Notes: generated from the letters alone by a model not told the origin. Positions 1 to 11,796 are shown, numbered from the stretch's first letter. The stretch is DNA of 64,000 nucleotides from Tenacibaculum ovolyticum DSM 18103 (GCF_000430545.1 NZ_KE387164.1:280807-344806), one strand, 5' to 3'. Translations and numbers: made by a program.

Positions 1-75
1 TATGTGTACCTCAATACTCTTTGTTTTACGAGCAATATAGTATTGTTTTGTGTTTGTATTTAAAAACAATATTTT

Positions 76-765
76 ATGAGAAAATTATTTATGAAGTCGT
101 TATTATTATTATTAGGAATAAGTGTTTTCGGACAGAGTAAAACAAAGTCGTTTAATTTTAAAAAAGGAGAAGTATTTGATGTTTTATTAATTTCGACATT
201 TCCTGATGCAGGAACATTATTCGAGAAATATAAAAAAACAGCTTTTCCTGTAGCTTTTGAGTATACCTATCAACCACAACCCGGATTTGCAACTAAAAAA
301 CTAATATTAGGAAATCATTTACCAGCTAGTTTGGTTGTTGGAAAATGGAAAAATAAAAAAAATAGAGAAGGTTTTTTAGATAATATAGTGAGTAAAGTCC
401 CCGATTTTCATGAGCAAAGAAAAGCGTTGTTTAGTTATTTCAAACTTACCTATTATGAAATACCTAAAGATATTACCTTTTCTGTTAATGCAGATAATTA
501 TAATGTAGCAACTGCATTATGGGGAAAGGATGAAAAAAGTCTTACAAAGTTTTACAGCCAATGGGTAAATAAAATAAAAAAGCACGGAGGGAAATTAATG
601 ATTAAACTTACAGATGGGAAATCACCAACAGGGTATTATCATAATGCAGATGTTTTTTGTATCATTGAATGGAGTAGTAAAGAAGCCTTTGATACTTTTA
701 CTAAAAAGCATCCTTTATCGAGTTATGAAGTTTTAAAGGATGTGCATCAATTTGTAATAAAGTAA
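76..765 (+). CDS. exported protein of unknown function
   Basis: I do not recognise a named family. The 229-residue product opens with basic residues and a Leu-rich hydrophobic run (about residues 6-18) ending in FGQ, a typical flavobacterial signal peptide, so it is probably periplasmic or outer-membrane associated. The rest is a soluble alpha/beta sequence; the last 70 residues (IEWSSKEAFDTF region) resemble small ferredoxin-like, DUF1330/antibiotic-monooxygenase-type folds only loosely. The ATG at 76 precedes the signal peptide directly. An AraC regulator gene follows 31 bases downstream on the same strand, so they may be linked in expression. Function is unassigned. Confidence 0.7.
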   Translation: MRKLFMKSLLLLLGISVFGQSKTKSFNFKKGEVFDVLLISTFPDAGTLFEKYKKTAFPVAFEYTYQPQPGFATKKLILGNHLPASLVVGKWKNKKNREGFLDNIVSKVPDFHEQRKALFSYFKLTYYEIPKDITFSVNADNYNVATALWGKDEKSLTKFYSQWVNKIKKHGGKLMIKLTDGKSPTGYYHNADVFCIIEWSSKEAFDTFTKKHPLSSYEVLKDVHQFVIK

Positions 766-796
766 TTTGCTTTCGTAAAATATAATTCATCAATAC

Positions 797-1903
797 ATGC
801 AAGAAATTTTAAATCAATTAATCTATTTTGGTTTTTTACAAAGCCTTTTTTTAATATCAATATATGCGTTTTCTCAAAAAAAGAGAACAAGTATTAATGG
901 ATTTATGTTTGTTTTTGTGTGTGTTGTTACAATCGGTTTACTTGGTAAAACTTTATATAATACAAATATTTGGGGTAATAACTTTAGATTGATAGCATTG
1001 TCTGAATTTTCAGCATTACTTTTTGGACCTACAATATATCTTTTTACACGTTCAGTATTAAATAGAACAAAATTTTCAAAATTAGATTTGATACATTACA
1101 TTCCAGGAGTATCTTATTCTGTGTTTATTCTAGTCTATTTTATGATTCCAGAAGATTCAGTTATTAGCGACAGGATTAAAACAGGAGAATTACAAAGGGT
1201 TATTTACGCTTGCCACGCAGTGGGTTTAGTTGTGAATATCCTTTATTGGGGGTTAGGATATAGAGTTTATAAAGACTTTTCTGAAACTATAAAAAATGAA
1301 GTTTCTTACGTGCCACATATCCGTTTTTTAGTCACTTTTTTGTACGTAACAGGGTTTTGTTTACTAATATGGGCAATTCTTTTTCTAACAAGTTTTCTTG
1401 GTTTTCCTATGTTAGAAAGAAATACACGTCCTTATATCTGGATTATTTTAAGTTTTATAATTCTATTTATAAACTATTATGTAATTGTTTCTCCAAAGGT
1501 TTTAACCATTATTCCAGAGATACCTTTAAAGAAATATACACAATCTAAGCTAAGTTTAGATGATTTGGAGAGATTAAAGTTGGAATTAGATAAACTGATG
1601 TTAGATAAAAAACCATATTTAAATAATAAATTATTAAAAACAGAATTGGCACAAATGTTAGGAGTTAATAATCCTGAATTAGCTAGGTTACTTAATGAAA
1701 ATATAGGAATGAACTTTTTTGAATATGTGAATTATTATCGCATTAAAGAGTTTGTGAATTTAGCAAGTACAGAAAAAGCAAAACAACTTACTTTTTTTGG
1801 GTTAGCCCAAGAAGCAGGTTTTAATTCTAAAACAACATTTAATAAGTCATTTAAAAAACTAATGGGAGTTTCTCCTACGGCTTATTTTAATCAAAACACA
1901 TAA
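797..1903 (+). CDS. AraC-family regulator with N-terminal membrane sensor domain
   Basis: The first about 235 residues contain roughly seven hydrophobic segments and form a membrane sensor domain; the last about 120 residues are an AraC-type DNA-binding domain (two helix-turn-helix motifs, ending GFNSKTTFNKSFKKLMGVSPTAY). This fused architecture is common in Bacteroidota, where it is thought to link a membrane signal directly to transcription. The ligand is unknown. The stop codon is followed after one base by the start of a DUF2911 gene, so the two are almost certainly co-transcribed and the DUF2911 protein may be a target or partner. Confidence 0.85.
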   Translation: MQEILNQLIYFGFLQSLFLISIYAFSQKKRTSINGFMFVFVCVVTIGLLGKTLYNTNIWGNNFRLIALSEFSALLFGPTIYLFTRSVLNRTKFSKLDLIHYIPGVSYSVFILVYFMIPEDSVISDRIKTGELQRVIYACHAVGLVVNILYWGLGYRVYKDFSETIKNEVSYVPHIRFLVTFLYVTGFCLLIWAILFLTSFLGFPMLERNTRPYIWIILSFIILFINYYVIVSPKVLTIIPEIPLKKYTQSKLSLDDLERLKLELDKLMLDKKPYLNNKLLKTELAQMLGVNNPELARLLNENIGMNFFEYVNYYRIKEFVNLASTEKAKQLTFFGLAQEAGFNSKTTFNKSFKKLMGVSPTAYFNQNT

Positions 1904-1904
1904 A

Positions 1905-2744
1905 ATGAAAACACTATATATAACCATTATTTTACTATTTTCTTATCTAATAGTATATCCTCAATTAAAAATACCAAGTCTTAGTTCTTCTTCTGAAGTA
2001 AAACAAAAGGTAGGGCTTACAGAAATTACAATTGAATATTCAAGACCAAGTAGAAGAGGACGTATTATTTTTGGAGAATCAGGCTTGTTACCAAATAAAG
2101 AAGTTTGGAGAACAGGAGCTAATTCAGCAACAAAAATCACTTTTTCAAAAGCTGTGTTTATTAAAGGTAGTATGTTAGAAAAAGGAACATATACTATTTT
2201 GAGTTTTCCAAATGATAAAATATGGAAAATGAAATGGTATAGGTATATAGATTCAGATTGGAATTTTTATAAAGATAAAAAATCTGTTTTTGAAATAGAG
2301 CTTCCGGTAATAAAAAAGAACTCTAAAGTAGAAACATTTGAAATACATTTTCAGGACGTAACTTTAAATAGTACTGATATTGTTTTAGAATGGGAACAAA
2401 GAAAGATTAAAGTGCCTGTAAGAGTAAAAGAAAACGAGGAAATATTAAAATCTATAGATAGAGCTTTATATGGATCAAGTAGTTTTGATTTCTACCAAGC
2501 AGCATTGTATTTTCATGAAACGAAAACAAACTTGAATAAGGCACTAATATATATTCAAAAAGTAACTAAATCTAAAGAAGCATTGTTTTTTCAAGTAACA
2601 AGAGAAGCAATGATTCTTAAAGATTTAGGAAAGAACAAGGAGGCTGTAAAGGTAGCTAGAAGAGCATTGTTGTTATCTAAAAAAGCAAAAAACAATGATT
2701 TTATTCGATTGAATGAGAATGTTATTAGAACGTTATTTAAGTAA
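1905..2744 (+). CDS. DUF2911 domain protein with TPR-like C-terminus, exported
   Basis: A signal peptide (residues 1-19) is followed by a DUF2911 domain, recognisable by the stretch VGLTEITIEYSRPSRRGR and the NKEVWRTGANSATKITFS motif. The last about 90 residues are helical and look like one or two TPR units (ALYFHETKTNLNKALIYIQ; EAMILKDLGKNKEAVKVARR). DUF2911 proteins are frequent in Bacteroidota and have no settled biochemical role. It starts one base after the AraC gene stop codon. Its place directly behind a membrane-sensing regulator suggests an envelope-related role, which is inference only. Confidence 0.82.
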   Translation: MKTLYITIILLFSYLIVYPQLKIPSLSSSSEVKQKVGLTEITIEYSRPSRRGRIIFGESGLLPNKEVWRTGANSATKITFSKAVFIKGSMLEKGTYTILSFPNDKIWKMKWYRYIDSDWNFYKDKKSVFEIELPVIKKNSKVETFEIHFQDVTLNSTDIVLEWEQRKIKVPVRVKENEEILKSIDRALYGSSSFDFYQAALYFHETKTNLNKALIYIQKVTKSKEALFFQVTREAMILKDLGKNKEAVKVARRALLLSKKAKNNDFIRLNENVIRTLFK

Positions 2745-2856
2745 TCTTAATATTTTGGAATATCAGATAGTTAATGGTTTTCTGTGTTTATCTATGTAAG
2801 GTTAAATTTTTATCTTAAATTTAAATAAATCACCTTTAGTTTTTTGTTTAAAAGAA

Positions 2857-2864
2857 TTACTTTG
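2857..2864 (+). promoter_or_regulatory. candidate -7 box for the helicase gene
   Basis: TTACTTTG differs from the Bacteroidota -7 consensus TAnnTTTG at one position. It would start transcription near 2868, so TTG codons at 2844 and 2862 could not serve as starts, which favours the GTG at 2880. No good -33 TTG is seen 19 bases upstream, so this is weak. Confidence 0.4.
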
Positions 2865-2879
2865 CATCAAATTTTATTT

Positions 2880-5800
2880 GTGCAAAACTCATCAGCTTTT
2901 CAGGTATATAATGCATCTGCAGGTAGTGGAAAAACGTTTACGCTTGTAAAAGAGTATTTAAAAGTATTATTAAATTCTGATGATATTTTTACTTTTCAAA
3001 AAATACTAGCAATTACATTTACCAACAAAGCTGCTGGTGAAATGAAAGAGCGTGTGCTAGAAAATTTGCAAGAATTTTCTGAAGGAAAAGAAAATGATTT
3101 GTTTCAGCTTATTAGTAATGAAATTGAAGTAGATAAAGCTACGATAAAGTACAGAAGTAAGCAAATCATAGATGCTGTTTTACAAAACTATTCAGCTTTT
3201 TCTATAACAACGATTGATAGTTTTACGCATAAAATTATTAAAAGTTTTGCGTATGATTTAGGTTTGTCACTTAATTTTGAAGTAGAAATGGATGCTGTTT
3301 CTCTTTTAAATGAAGCTGTTGATGTATTAATTTCTAAGATTGGTACAGATAAAAATTTAACAAAATTATTAATAGATTTTTCTTTAGATAAAGCAGATGA
3401 TGATAAGTCATGGGATATTTCTCGTGAGTTAAATGAATTTTCTAGAATTTTATTAAATGAAGATGATACAAAACATTTTAGGAAGCTAGCTGATAAAAAA
3501 TTAGCTGATTTTACTGATTTAAAAAGTAAGTTATCTAAACATCAAAAAGAAATTAAAACCCGATTTATAGAAATTGGTAATAATGCTTTACAAATTATAG
3601 AGGATGCACAGATTGGTCATAAAGATTTTTATAGATCTATGTTTCCAAACCATTTTTTAGCATTAGCTAGTACCCCAGAGAAAGCAAAGTTTTTTGAAGA
3701 TTCGAAACTACGTGAGCGTGTTGAAGAGAATAATTTTTATGCAAAATCAAAATCTGATGCTATAAAAAATGCTATTGAAGCTGTTTTGCCAGATTTATTG
3801 AGTTTATATAGGGAGTCTGAAAGACTGTATCAGCAATTCTTAATGAATAAGTTGGCATTAAAAAGTATTATTCCTTTAGCTGTTTTAAATCATATAAATT
3901 TAGAACTAACACGTATAAAAGAAGATAATAACATTCGGTTAAATGCTGAATTCAATCAATTAATTTCTGATAATATAAAAGATCAGCCAGCGCCATTTAT
4001 TTATGAACGAATAGGGCAACGATTTATGCATTATTTTATTGATGAAATGCAAGACACATCAGTATTACAATGGAAAAACATAATCCCATTAATAGACAAT
4101 GCGCTAGCACAAGAAAATAGTAATTTATTATTAGTAGGAGATGGTAAGCAAGCTATTTATCGTTGGCGTGGTGGAAAAGCAGAGCAGTTTATTTCATTGG
4201 GATCAGCTGTTGATAACCCGTTTCATGTTCCGAAAGAAATAAAAACATTAGAAACTAACTACAGAAGTTATACGGAGGTTATTGATTTTAATAATCAGTT
4301 TTTTCAACACACATCCAATTTCCTTCAAAATGAAAATTATAAACAATTGTTTATAGAAGGGAACAAGCAGTTAAAAACCGTTAAAGAGGGAGGGTTTGTT
4401 TCGTTGTCTTTTTTAGATAAGGAAGATGAAAAAGAAAATGAGGTTTTAAAATATCCGAAAAAAATTTTAGAAACGATTAGAGGTTTAGAAAATGATTTTT
4501 CTTTAAACGAAATTTGTGTTTTAGTACGTAAGAAAAAAGATGGGATTGCGGTTGCTAATTATTTATCTGAAAACGGAATAAATATTATATCATCCGAAAC
4601 TTTATTATTACAAAATAGCGCTAAGGTTAATTTTATTGTTGGTGTTTTACAAGTTATTCAACATAGTAATGATAAAGAAACTTTATTAGAGGTGCTGTAT
4701 TTTTTGTATGAACATTTGCAGTTAAAAGTTGATAAACATTTATTTATATCTGAAATTATCCATCAACCTAACGAGATTGTTTTTAAAGAATTAATAAAGT
4801 ATAAATTATCTTTTGACTTGTCTACTTTTCATCAATTACCATTTTATGAGAAAGTAGAAGAGATTATTAGAAGTTTTAAATTAATTAATTCTTCGGATGC
4901 TTATGTGCAGTTTTTTTTAGATGTTGTTTTAGAACAGCAAAGAAAAGGAACGAGCATTCAAGAGTTTTTAGATTTTTGGGAAGTTAAAAAAGCAAATTTA
5001 AGCATTGTGGCTCCCGAAAGCGGTAATGCTGTTCAGGTAATGACAATTCATAAATCTAAAGGGTTAGAATTTCCTGTAGTTATCTTTCCGTATGATTTAG
5101 AAATTTATCGACAAGTAAATCCGAAAGTTTGGTTAAATCAACTACCTGAGAGTTTCGAAGGTTTTAAAGAGTTATTGGTTCCGTTTAATAAAGATTTGAA
5201 ATCGATAAATAATCGAAGTTTAGAAATATATGATCAACAGCGTGAAGAATTGGAATTAGATAATTTTAATCTTCTATATGTTGCGTTAACTCGCTCGGTT
5301 GAGCAGTTACATGTTATTACAGAATATAAAATTTCGACAAAAGGTGAAGAGAATACCAATTTTTATTCAGGGATTTTTATCAATTATTTAAAAGAGAAGG
5401 GGCTTTGGAATGATGATGAATTGGAATATTCTTTTGGTAATACATCAAGAGTTAGTCAGCGGAAAGAAATAGCTTCTATTGCAGAAGTTCAGGAAGAATT
5501 TATAACAACACCATGGCAAGAACATAATATTCATATGTTAGCAAGTGCATCTAAACTTTGGAATAATGAGCAAGGTAAAGCTATTGAATTTGGAAATTTG
5601 ATACATGAGATGATGGCTAAAATTATAACAAAAAACGATGTTGAAATAATAGTGAATAAATATGAGCAAGAAGGAATTATTAACAAAGAGCAAGCAAAGA
5701 CTATTTATATAGATATTAATAAAATAGTAAACCATATAGAGCTACAAAATTATTATTCAAAAAATGTAACTATATATAATGAACGTGAAATTGTAGATGT

Positions 5801-6002
5801 AGATAATCAGATAATGATCCCTGATAGATTAGTTGTTGAAAATGATGAAGTTACCATTATTGATTATAAGACAGGGAAACCATCAAAGAGTTATCATCAG
5901 CAATTGTTACGATATGAGAGAGTTTTAAAATCTATGAATTTTAAAGTTGATAAAAAACTACTTATATATATTAATGAAGAAATTTTGGTTGAAGAAGTTT
6001 AA
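2880..6002 (+). CDS. UvrD/AddA/RecB-like ATP-dependent helicase-nuclease
   Basis: A 1040-residue superfamily 1 helicase with a Walker A motif near the N-terminus (NASAGSGKT), a DEMQ-type Walker B (FIDEMQDTS), [13 protein letters not shown] motif [20 protein letters not shown] motif V and LLYVALTRS motif VI. The last about 150 residues hold a PD-(D/E)xK nuclease signature (PDRL then IIDYKTGK), as in AddA/RecB, so the protein probably processes double-strand breaks for recombination. The open frame extends to a TTG at 2844, but GTG at 2880 is chosen because it gives the conserved MQNSS...[10 protein letters not shown] opening and lies just after a candidate -7 box. An AddB-type partner gene is not adjacent. 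It ends 68 bases before kbl. Confidence 0.87.
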   Translation: MQNSSAFQVYNASAGSGKTFTLVKEYLKVLLNSDDIFTFQKILAITFTNKAAGEMKERVLENLQEFSEGKENDLFQLISNEIEVDKATIKYRSKQIIDAVLQNYSAFSITTIDSFTHKIIKSFAYDLGLSLNFEVEMDAVSLLNEAVDVLISKIGTDKNLTKLLIDFSLDKADDDKSWDISRELNEFSRILLNEDDTKHFRKLADKKLADFTDLKSKLSKHQKEIKTRFIEIGNNALQIIEDAQIGHKDFYRSMFPNHFLALASTPEKAKFFEDSKLRERVEENNFYAKSKSDAIKNAIEAVLPDLLSLYRESERLYQQFLMNKLALKSIIPLAVLNHINLELTRIKEDNNIRLNAEFNQLISDNIKDQPAPFIYERIGQRFMHYFIDEMQDTSVLQWKNIIPLIDNALAQENSNLLLVGDGKQAIYRWRGGKAEQFISLGSAVDNPFHVPKEIKTLETNYRSYTEVIDFNNQFFQHTSNFLQNENYKQLFIEGNKQLKTVKEGGFVSLSFLDKEDEKENEVLKYPKKILETIRGLENDFSLNEICVLVRKKKDGIAVANYLSENGINIISSETLLLQNSAKVNFIVGVLQVIQHSNDKETLLEVLYFLYEHLQLKVDKHLFISEIIHQPNEIVFKELIKYKLSFDLSTFHQLPFYEKVEEIIRSFKLINSSDAYVQFFLDVVLEQQRKGTSIQEFLDFWEVKKANLSIVAPESGNAVQVMTIHKSKGLEFPVVIFPYDLEIYRQVNPKVWLNQLPESFEGFKELLVPFNKDLKSINNRSLEIYDQQREELELDNFNLLYVALTRSVEQLHVITEYKISTKGEENTNFYSGIFINYLKEKGLWNDDELEYSFGNTSRVSQRKEIASIAEVQEEFITTPWQEHNIHMLASASKLWNNEQGKAIEFGNLIHEMMAKIITKNDVEIIVNKYEQEGIINKEQAKTIYIDINKIVNHIELQNYYSKNVTIYNEREIVDVDNQIMIPDRLVVENDEVTIIDYKTGKPSKSYHQQLLRYERVLKSMNFKVDKKLLIYINEEILVEEV

Positions 6003-6041
6003 CAACTAACTTTGACTTTTTAAATATAAATGTTAGATCAA

Positions 6042-6052
6042 AGCGTAGTCGA
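6042..6052 (+). repeat. core of dispersed repeat (AGCGnAGTCGA)
   Basis: AGCGTAGTCGA lies in the short gap between the helicase gene and kbl. The same 11-base core with one variable base occurs at 15981-15991 (inside a coding gene) and 36036-36046 (inside the efflux operon). It matches dispersed palindromic fragments often seen between genes in flavobacterial genomes. Confidence 0.5.
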
Positions 6053-6070
6053 AGTATAAAAGATAATAAT

Positions 6071-7264
6071 ATGTACGGAAAAATAAAAGAACAATTACAA
6101 AAAGAAATTCAGGAAATAAAAGATGCTGGATTGTATAAATCTGAAAGAATTATTACATCATCACAAGATGCAGCAATAAAAATATCAACAGGTGAAGAGG
6201 TAATTAACTTTTGTGCTAATAATTATTTAGGATTGTCAAATCATCCAGAGGTAATTCAAGCAGCAAAAGATGTTATGGATACGCATGGTTTTGGAATGTC
6301 GTCTGTACGCTTTATTTGTGGTACCCAAGATATTCACAAGCAACTAGAAGAAAAGATAGCTGAGTTTTATACAACAGAAGATACTATCTTATATGCAGCA
6401 GCTTTTGATGCAAATGGTGGTGTTTTCGAACCATTATTAACAAAAGAAGATGCAATTATTTCTGATAGTTTAAATCACGCATCTATTATTGACGGAGTTC
6501 GTTTATGTAAAGCAGCTCGTTATCGTTATAATAATAATGACATGAGTTCTCTGGAAGAACAATTAATAGAAGCGAATAAACAAGGTCATCGTTTTAAAAT
6601 TATTGTTACTGATGGGGTTTTCTCTATGGATGGGATTGTTGCAAAACTAGATGAGATTTGTGATTTAGCAGACAAATATGATGCTTTAGTAATGGTTGAC
6701 GAATGTCATGCAGCCGGATTCATTGGTAAAACAGGTCGTGGTACTGTAGAGTTAAAAAACGTAATGGATCGTGTTGATATTGTAACAGGTACTTTAGGAA
6801 AAGCACTTGGTGGTGCAATGGGAGGTTATACAACGGGGAAAAAAGAAATTATAGAAATTTTACGTCAACGTTCTCGTCCATATCTATTCTCAAACTCATT
6901 AGCCCCAGCAATTGTAGGAGCATCGTTGAAAGTATTTGAATTATTATCAAATGATACCTCATTACGAGATAAGTTAGAATGGAATACGAATTACTTCCGC
7001 ACAGAGATGGAAAAAGCTGGTTTTGATTTAGTAGGTGCAGACGCAGCAATTGTTCCAGTTATGTTATATGATGCAAAACTATCTCAAAACATGGCTAATA
7101 AGTTATTAGAAGAGGGGATTTATGTAATAGGTTTTTTCTTTCCAGTGGTACCAAAAGAAAAAGCAAGAATTCGTGTGCAATTGTCAGCAGCACATGAAAA
7201 AGAACATTTAGATAAAGCAATTGCAGCCTTTACAAAAGTAGGTAAAGAGTTAAATGTGATTTAA
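6071..7264 (+). CDS. kbl: glycine C-acetyltransferase (2-amino-3-ketobutyrate CoA ligase)
   Basis: A 397-residue PLP enzyme of the alpha-oxoamine synthase family that cleaves 2-amino-3-ketobutyrate with CoA to glycine and acetyl-CoA, the second step of threonine breakdown. The substrate-binding [16 protein letters not shown] stretch, the DECHAAGF motif (Asp210, His213) and the PLP lysine in GTLGKALGG (Lys244) are intact, and the length is normal for Kbl. The related bioF product elsewhere in the window shares the fold, but this one keeps the Kbl-type N-terminus ([17 protein letters not shown]). No threonine dehydrogenase gene is adjacent. Confidence 0.95.
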   Translation: MYGKIKEQLQKEIQEIKDAGLYKSERIITSSQDAAIKISTGEEVINFCANNYLGLSNHPEVIQAAKDVMDTHGFGMSSVRFICGTQDIHKQLEEKIAEFYTTEDTILYAAAFDANGGVFEPLLTKEDAIISDSLNHASIIDGVRLCKAARYRYNNNDMSSLEEQLIEANKQGHRFKIIVTDGVFSMDGIVAKLDEICDLADKYDALVMVDECHAAGFIGKTGRGTVELKNVMDRVDIVTGTLGKALGGAMGGYTTGKKEIIEILRQRSRPYLFSNSLAPAIVGASLKVFELLSNDTSLRDKLEWNTNYFRTEMEKAGFDLVGADAAIVPVMLYDAKLSQNMANKLLEEGIYVIGFFFPVVPKEKARIRVQLSAAHEKEHLDKAIAAFTKVGKELNVI

Positions 7265-7281
7265 ATATATTAATCGAAAAC

Positions 7282-7311
7282 TTGCATTTATTGTAAGTTT
7301 TTGTAGATTTG
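7282..7311 (+). promoter_or_regulatory. upstream promoter of ompA-like gene
   Basis: TTG at 7282-7284 and a perfect TAGATTTG -7 box at 7304-7311, separated by 19 bases, fit the Bacteroidota housekeeping promoter. It is the distal member of a tandem pair. Confidence 0.75.
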
Positions 7312-7314
7312 CTT

Positions 7315-7344
7315 TTGTAAATAAGTTTTTACAACTTACATTTG
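7315..7344 (+). promoter_or_regulatory. downstream promoter of ompA-like gene
   Basis: TTG at 7315-7317 and a perfect TACATTTG at 7337-7344, again 19 bases apart. It lies exactly 33 bases after the distal promoter and leaves a leader of about 37 bases before the ATG at 7385. Two full-consensus promoters fit a highly expressed envelope protein. Confidence 0.75.
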
Positions 7345-7384
7345 CGGTATATATAAACGAACTTTTTAATTTAAAATTTTTATA

Positions 7385-8743
7385 ATGAAACAAATCAAAA
7401 TAGCTGTGATAGCTTTGTTTACGTTCGCTACTTTAGGGACGGTAAACGCACAGGATTCAGATAACCCATGGGCGGTTGGATTTGGAGTTAACGCTGTTGA
7501 CGTTAGAATACCTTCTGAATTTGGAGAGTATGCAAAGGATTATATCGGTACTAGTGACTGGAATGTTTTACCTTCTATTTCAAGAATATCTGTAGATAGA
7601 TATTTAAACGATGGTTTTTCTTTACAATTAGCTGGTTCTTTAAACAAAATTGAAACTTTTAGAGCTAAAAATGATAGCGATGAACTTTACTGGGCTATTG
7701 ATGCTAACGTAAAGTACGACTTAAATAACTTATTCGGAGAAACTTCATGGTTTGATCCTTATGTGTATTTAGGGGGTGGTTATACTTCTTTAGCTGATGA
7801 AGGTGAAGGGATGTTAAATGCAGGTTTTGGATTCAATACTTGGTTTAATGATAACTTAGGATTAAACTTCCAATCAGGAGGTAAAAAAGAATTTGGAGAT
7901 AAAGTGAGAGATCACTTTCAGCACTCAATTGGTTTAGTATTCAAATTTGGAGGTACTGATACTGATGGTGATGGTATTTTTGATAAAGATGATGCTTGTC
8001 CAGAAGTTGCTGGTTTAAAAGAATTCAACGGTTGTCCTGATACTGATAATGATGGTATTAAAGATGCTGATGATGCTTGTCCAGAAGTTGCTGGTTTAGC
8101 TGCTTTAAATGGATGTCCTGATACTGATGGAGATGCTATTGCAGATAAAGATGATGCTTGTCCTACTGTAAAAGGAACTAAAGCTAACAACGGTTGTCCT
8201 GATACTGATGGAGACGGTGTAGTTGATAGTAAAGATAAGTGTCCTGCTGTTGCTGGTCCTTCTGAAAACGGAGGTTGCCCTTGGCCAGATACTGATGGAG
8301 ATAGCGTTTTAGATAAAGACGATAAATGTCCTAAGGTTGCAGGTGTTGCTTCTAACAATGGATGTCCAGAAGTAGTAATTACTAAAGCTGCTGAGAAAAA
8401 ATTAAATGACTTCGCAAGAGCTATTTACTTTAACTCAGGAAGAACAACTTTTAAAGCTGGTGTTACTGATAACTTAAACAGAATTGCAGCGATCATGAAA
8501 GAATACTCTAAAGCTAACTTCAGTGTTCAAGGACATACTGATAGTCAAGGTAGAGCTTCTAACAACAAGAAATTATCTGAAAGAAGAGCTAAGGCTGTTT
8601 TAGATTATTTAGTTGCTAAAGCTGGTGTTTCTTCTTCTAGATTAGCTTCTGCTGGATTTGGTGAAGACTATCCAATTGCAAACAACAAAACAAGAGCTGG
8701 TAGAGCTCAAAACAGACGTGTTGAGATTAAATTAGTAAAATAA
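7385..8743 (+). CDS. OmpA-family outer membrane protein with thrombospondin type 3 repeats
   Basis: 452 residues: signal peptide (1-22, ending VNAQ), an N-terminal beta-barrel of about 170 residues, five Asp-rich calcium-binding thrombospondin type 3 repeats (about residues 195-330, each DTDGDG...DACP...NGCP), and a C-terminal OmpA peptidoglycan-binding domain with the VQGHTDSQG and LSERRAKAV motifs. It is a major structural outer membrane protein that ties the membrane to the wall. It is a single-gene unit: tandem consensus promoters upstream and a strong hairpin terminator 20 bases after the stop. Alanine- and lysine-rich, regular codon use suits high expression. Confidence 0.93.
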   Translation: MKQIKIAVIALFTFATLGTVNAQDSDNPWAVGFGVNAVDVRIPSEFGEYAKDYIGTSDWNVLPSISRISVDRYLNDGFSLQLAGSLNKIETFRAKNDSDELYWAIDANVKYDLNNLFGETSWFDPYVYLGGGYTSLADEGEGMLNAGFGFNTWFNDNLGLNFQSGGKKEFGDKVRDHFQHSIGLVFKFGGTDTDGDGIFDKDDACPEVAGLKEFNGCPDTDNDGIKDADDACPEVAGLAALNGCPDTDGDAIADKDDACPTVKGTKANNGCPDTDGDGVVDSKDKCPAVAGPSENGGCPWPDTDGDSVLDKDDKCPKVAGVASNNGCPEVVITKAAEKKLNDFARAIYFNSGRTTFKAGVTDNLNRIAAIMKEYSKANFSVQGHTDSQGRASNNKKLSERRAKAVLDYLVAKAGVSSSRLASAGFGEDYPIANNKTRAGRAQNRRVEIKLVK

Positions 8744-8763
8744 TTTACTTAAACATCATATTT

Positions 8764-8792
8764 AAAGCCTCGCATTTGCGAGGCTTTTTTTT
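8764..8792 (+). terminator. rho-independent terminator after ompA-like gene
   Basis: A perfect 10-base stem (AAAGCCTCGC / GCGAGGCTTT) with an ATTT loop is followed by a run of T. Confidence 0.92.
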
Positions 8793-8849
8793 GTGCAATA
8801 TTTTTATGAAAAATACTATGAAAGACTTTTTAAATTCCTTTAAAAAAAT

Positions 8850-8857
8850 TACCTTTG
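8850..8857 (+). promoter_or_regulatory. -7 box of atpD promoter
   Basis: TACCTTTG is a perfect match to TAnnTTTG, 61 bases before the atpD start. No clear TTG stands at the -33 spacing. Confidence 0.6.
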
Positions 8858-8906
8858 CACCTTTAAAAAGGAGCTAACGCTCACATAGCAAATTAAATAA
8901 CTTTAA

Positions 8907-10430
<1,524 letters not shown>

Positions 10431-10469
10431 TTAAAATAATAATTAACAATAATTAATTCTGTTTAAATT

Positions 10470-10763
10470 ATGTTTTTAGAAATTGTAACTCCAGAAGCTA
10501 TTTTGTTTTCATCGGAAGTAGATTCTGTAACTGTACCAGGTATTAACGGAGAGTTTCAAATGTTAAATAATCACGTTTCAATCGTATCTATTTTAACTAA
10601 GGGATCTGTAAAAATGCATGTGCACACACAAAATCATTTAGTTTTTGATGATTTACACGGTAGTATTGAAAGTTTACCAGAAGATGATAAAGTATTAACT
10701 TTAGCTATAAAATCTGGAACTTTAGAAATGAAAGGTAATAAAGTAATAATCTTAGCAGATTAA
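10470..10763 (+). CDS. atpC: F1F0 ATP synthase subunit epsilon
   Basis: 97 residues covering only the N-terminal beta-sandwich domain of epsilon (LEIVTPEAILFSSEVDSVTVPGINGEFQML); the C-terminal helical hairpin that inhibits ATP hydrolysis in enterobacterial epsilon is missing. Short epsilon subunits are common in this phylum. It is the second gene of the atpDC unit, and a terminator begins 18 bases after the stop. Confidence 0.93.
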   Translation: MFLEIVTPEAILFSSEVDSVTVPGINGEFQMLNNHVSIVSILTKGSVKMHVHTQNHLVFDDLHGSIESLPEDDKVLTLAIKSGTLEMKGNKVIILAD

Positions 10764-10781
10764 TTATTTTAGAATTTATAT

Positions 10782-10811
10782 AAAAGCCAAACTTAAAGTT
10801 TGGCTTTTTTT
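10782..10811 (+). terminator. rho-independent terminator after atpC
   Basis: Inverted repeat AAAAGCCAAACTT / AAGTTTGGCTTTT around a single A, followed by T residues. Confidence 0.9.
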
Positions 10812-10843
10812 GTTTTATAAAGAGTTTAACTATTGATTTTAAT

Positions 10844-10851
10844 TATATTTG
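10844..10851 (+). promoter_or_regulatory. -7 box of tatA promoter
   Basis: Perfect TATATTTG ending only five bases before the ATG at 10857, so the mRNA would start at or next to the start codon. It also decides against the TTG at 10833 as a start, which lies upstream of the box. Confidence 0.65.
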
Positions 10852-10856
10852 CATTG

Positions 10857-11135
10857 ATGAATGGAATATTTTTATTTATAGGAGGTCCTGAGATTTTTAT
10901 AATCTTACTAATAGTTGTTATGTTATTTGGCGCGGATAAAATTCCTGAGATAGCTAGAGGGCTAGGAAAAGGTATGCGTCAAATTAAAGATGCCACTAAT
11001 GACATTAAAAAGGAAATTAACGATAGTGCAAAAAATCAAGGCATTGATGCTGATTTCGTAAGAGACATAAAAAAAGAAGTTACGAAAGTTAAAGATAATA
11101 TAGACGACTTTACTGGGCCTATAAAGAGAAAATAG
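10857..11135 (+). CDS. tatA: twin-arginine translocase TatA/TatE family subunit
   Basis: A 92-residue single-span membrane protein: short N-terminus, FIGGPEIFIILLIVVMLFG transmembrane helix, then the hallmark FGADKIPEIARGLGKGMRQIKDA hinge and amphipathic helix, and a charged tail. TatA multimers form the pore for folded Tat substrates. The frame is open from TTG 10833, but the ATG at 10857 is chosen because the promoter's -7 box ends at 10851 and because TatA proteins begin just before the IGGPEI motif. No tatC is next to it. It converges on an O-methyltransferase gene three bases away. Confidence 0.9.
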   Translation: MNGIFLFIGGPEIFIILLIVVMLFGADKIPEIARGLGKGMRQIKDATNDIKKEINDSAKNQGIDADFVRDIKKEVTKVKDNIDDFTGPIKRK

Positions 11136-11138
11136 TTG

Positions 11139-11780
11139 TTATTTCACTCTACTAATTGTTAAACCATCTCTTATTGGTAACAAAACAGTTTCTAAGCGAT
11201 CATCTTCATTTAACTTACGATTGTATTCTAAAAGAATTTTAGTATCAATATCCTTTGGATTTAACTCCTCTACTACTTTTCCACTCCAAAGAACGTTATC
11301 AGATAAAATAACACTACCAGTATTCATTTTACCAATAATTAAATCGAAATAATTCAGGTAATTGGATTTATCTGCATCAATAAAAACCAAATCAAATTTT
11401 TGATTAATTTCTGGAATGATTTCTATAGCATTTCCAATGTACTGTTTAATTTGATTGTTGTAATCAGATTTCTTAAAATACTTAGATTGCAGCTCTTCTA
11501 ACTCCTCATTTTTATCAATAGTATACAACGTACCATTTTTAGCTAATCCTTCTGCTAAAGATAAAGCAGAGTACCCAGTATAAGTACCAATCTCTAAAAT
11601 AGATTTAGGTTGAATTAATTTTGAAATCATTGATAAGACTCTACCTTGAAAAGCACCACTTAACATTCTAGGGTTTAAAACCTTTTGCCAAGTCTCTTTG
11701 GTTAATTCTTGTAATATCTTAGGTTCTTGTTGAGAATGATTAACAACATAATTATCAATCTTTTCAGGAAGAAAATGCAT
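11139..11780 (-). CDS. class I SAM-dependent O-methyltransferase
   Basis: 213 residues of the caffeoyl-CoA/catechol O-methyltransferase family: the SAM-binding ILEIGTYTGYSALSLAEGL motif I, the LYTIDKNEEL acidic loop, the metal-binding FDLVFIDADKSNY motif and the later ILSDNVLWSG motif are all present. Members methylate catechol-type hydroxyls using a divalent metal. The natural substrate in flavobacteria is not known. It has its own -7 box and no operon partner; its stop lies three bases from the convergent tatA stop. Confidence 0.88.
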   Translation of the reverse strand: MHFLPEKIDNYVVNHSQQEPKILQELTKETWQKVLNPRMLSGAFQGRVLSMISKLIQPKSILEIGTYTGYSALSLAEGLAKNGTLYTIDKNEELEELQSKYFKKSDYNNQIKQYIGNAIEIIPEINQKFDLVFIDADKSNYLNYFDLIIGKMNTGSVILSDNVLWSGKVVEELNPKDIDTKILLEYNRKLNEDDRLETVLLPIRDGLTISRVK

Positions 11781-11796
11781 AATTTTAAATTTAATT

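Noticed and set aside
2844..2879. TTG start of the helicase gene at 2844
   Set aside because: It lies upstream of the candidate -7 box at 2857-2864, and the conserved N-terminus begins at the GTG at 2880.
7918..8358. 146-codon minus-strand frame rich in Ser/Pro
   Set aside because: It is the antisense of the five thrombospondin type 3 repeats of the OmpA-type gene, whose repetitive codons keep the opposite frame open.
7950..8370. Tandem repeats suggesting a CRISPR or minisatellite
   Set aside because: The period and residues match thrombospondin type 3 repeats within a coding gene, and the DNA units differ too much for a CRISPR.
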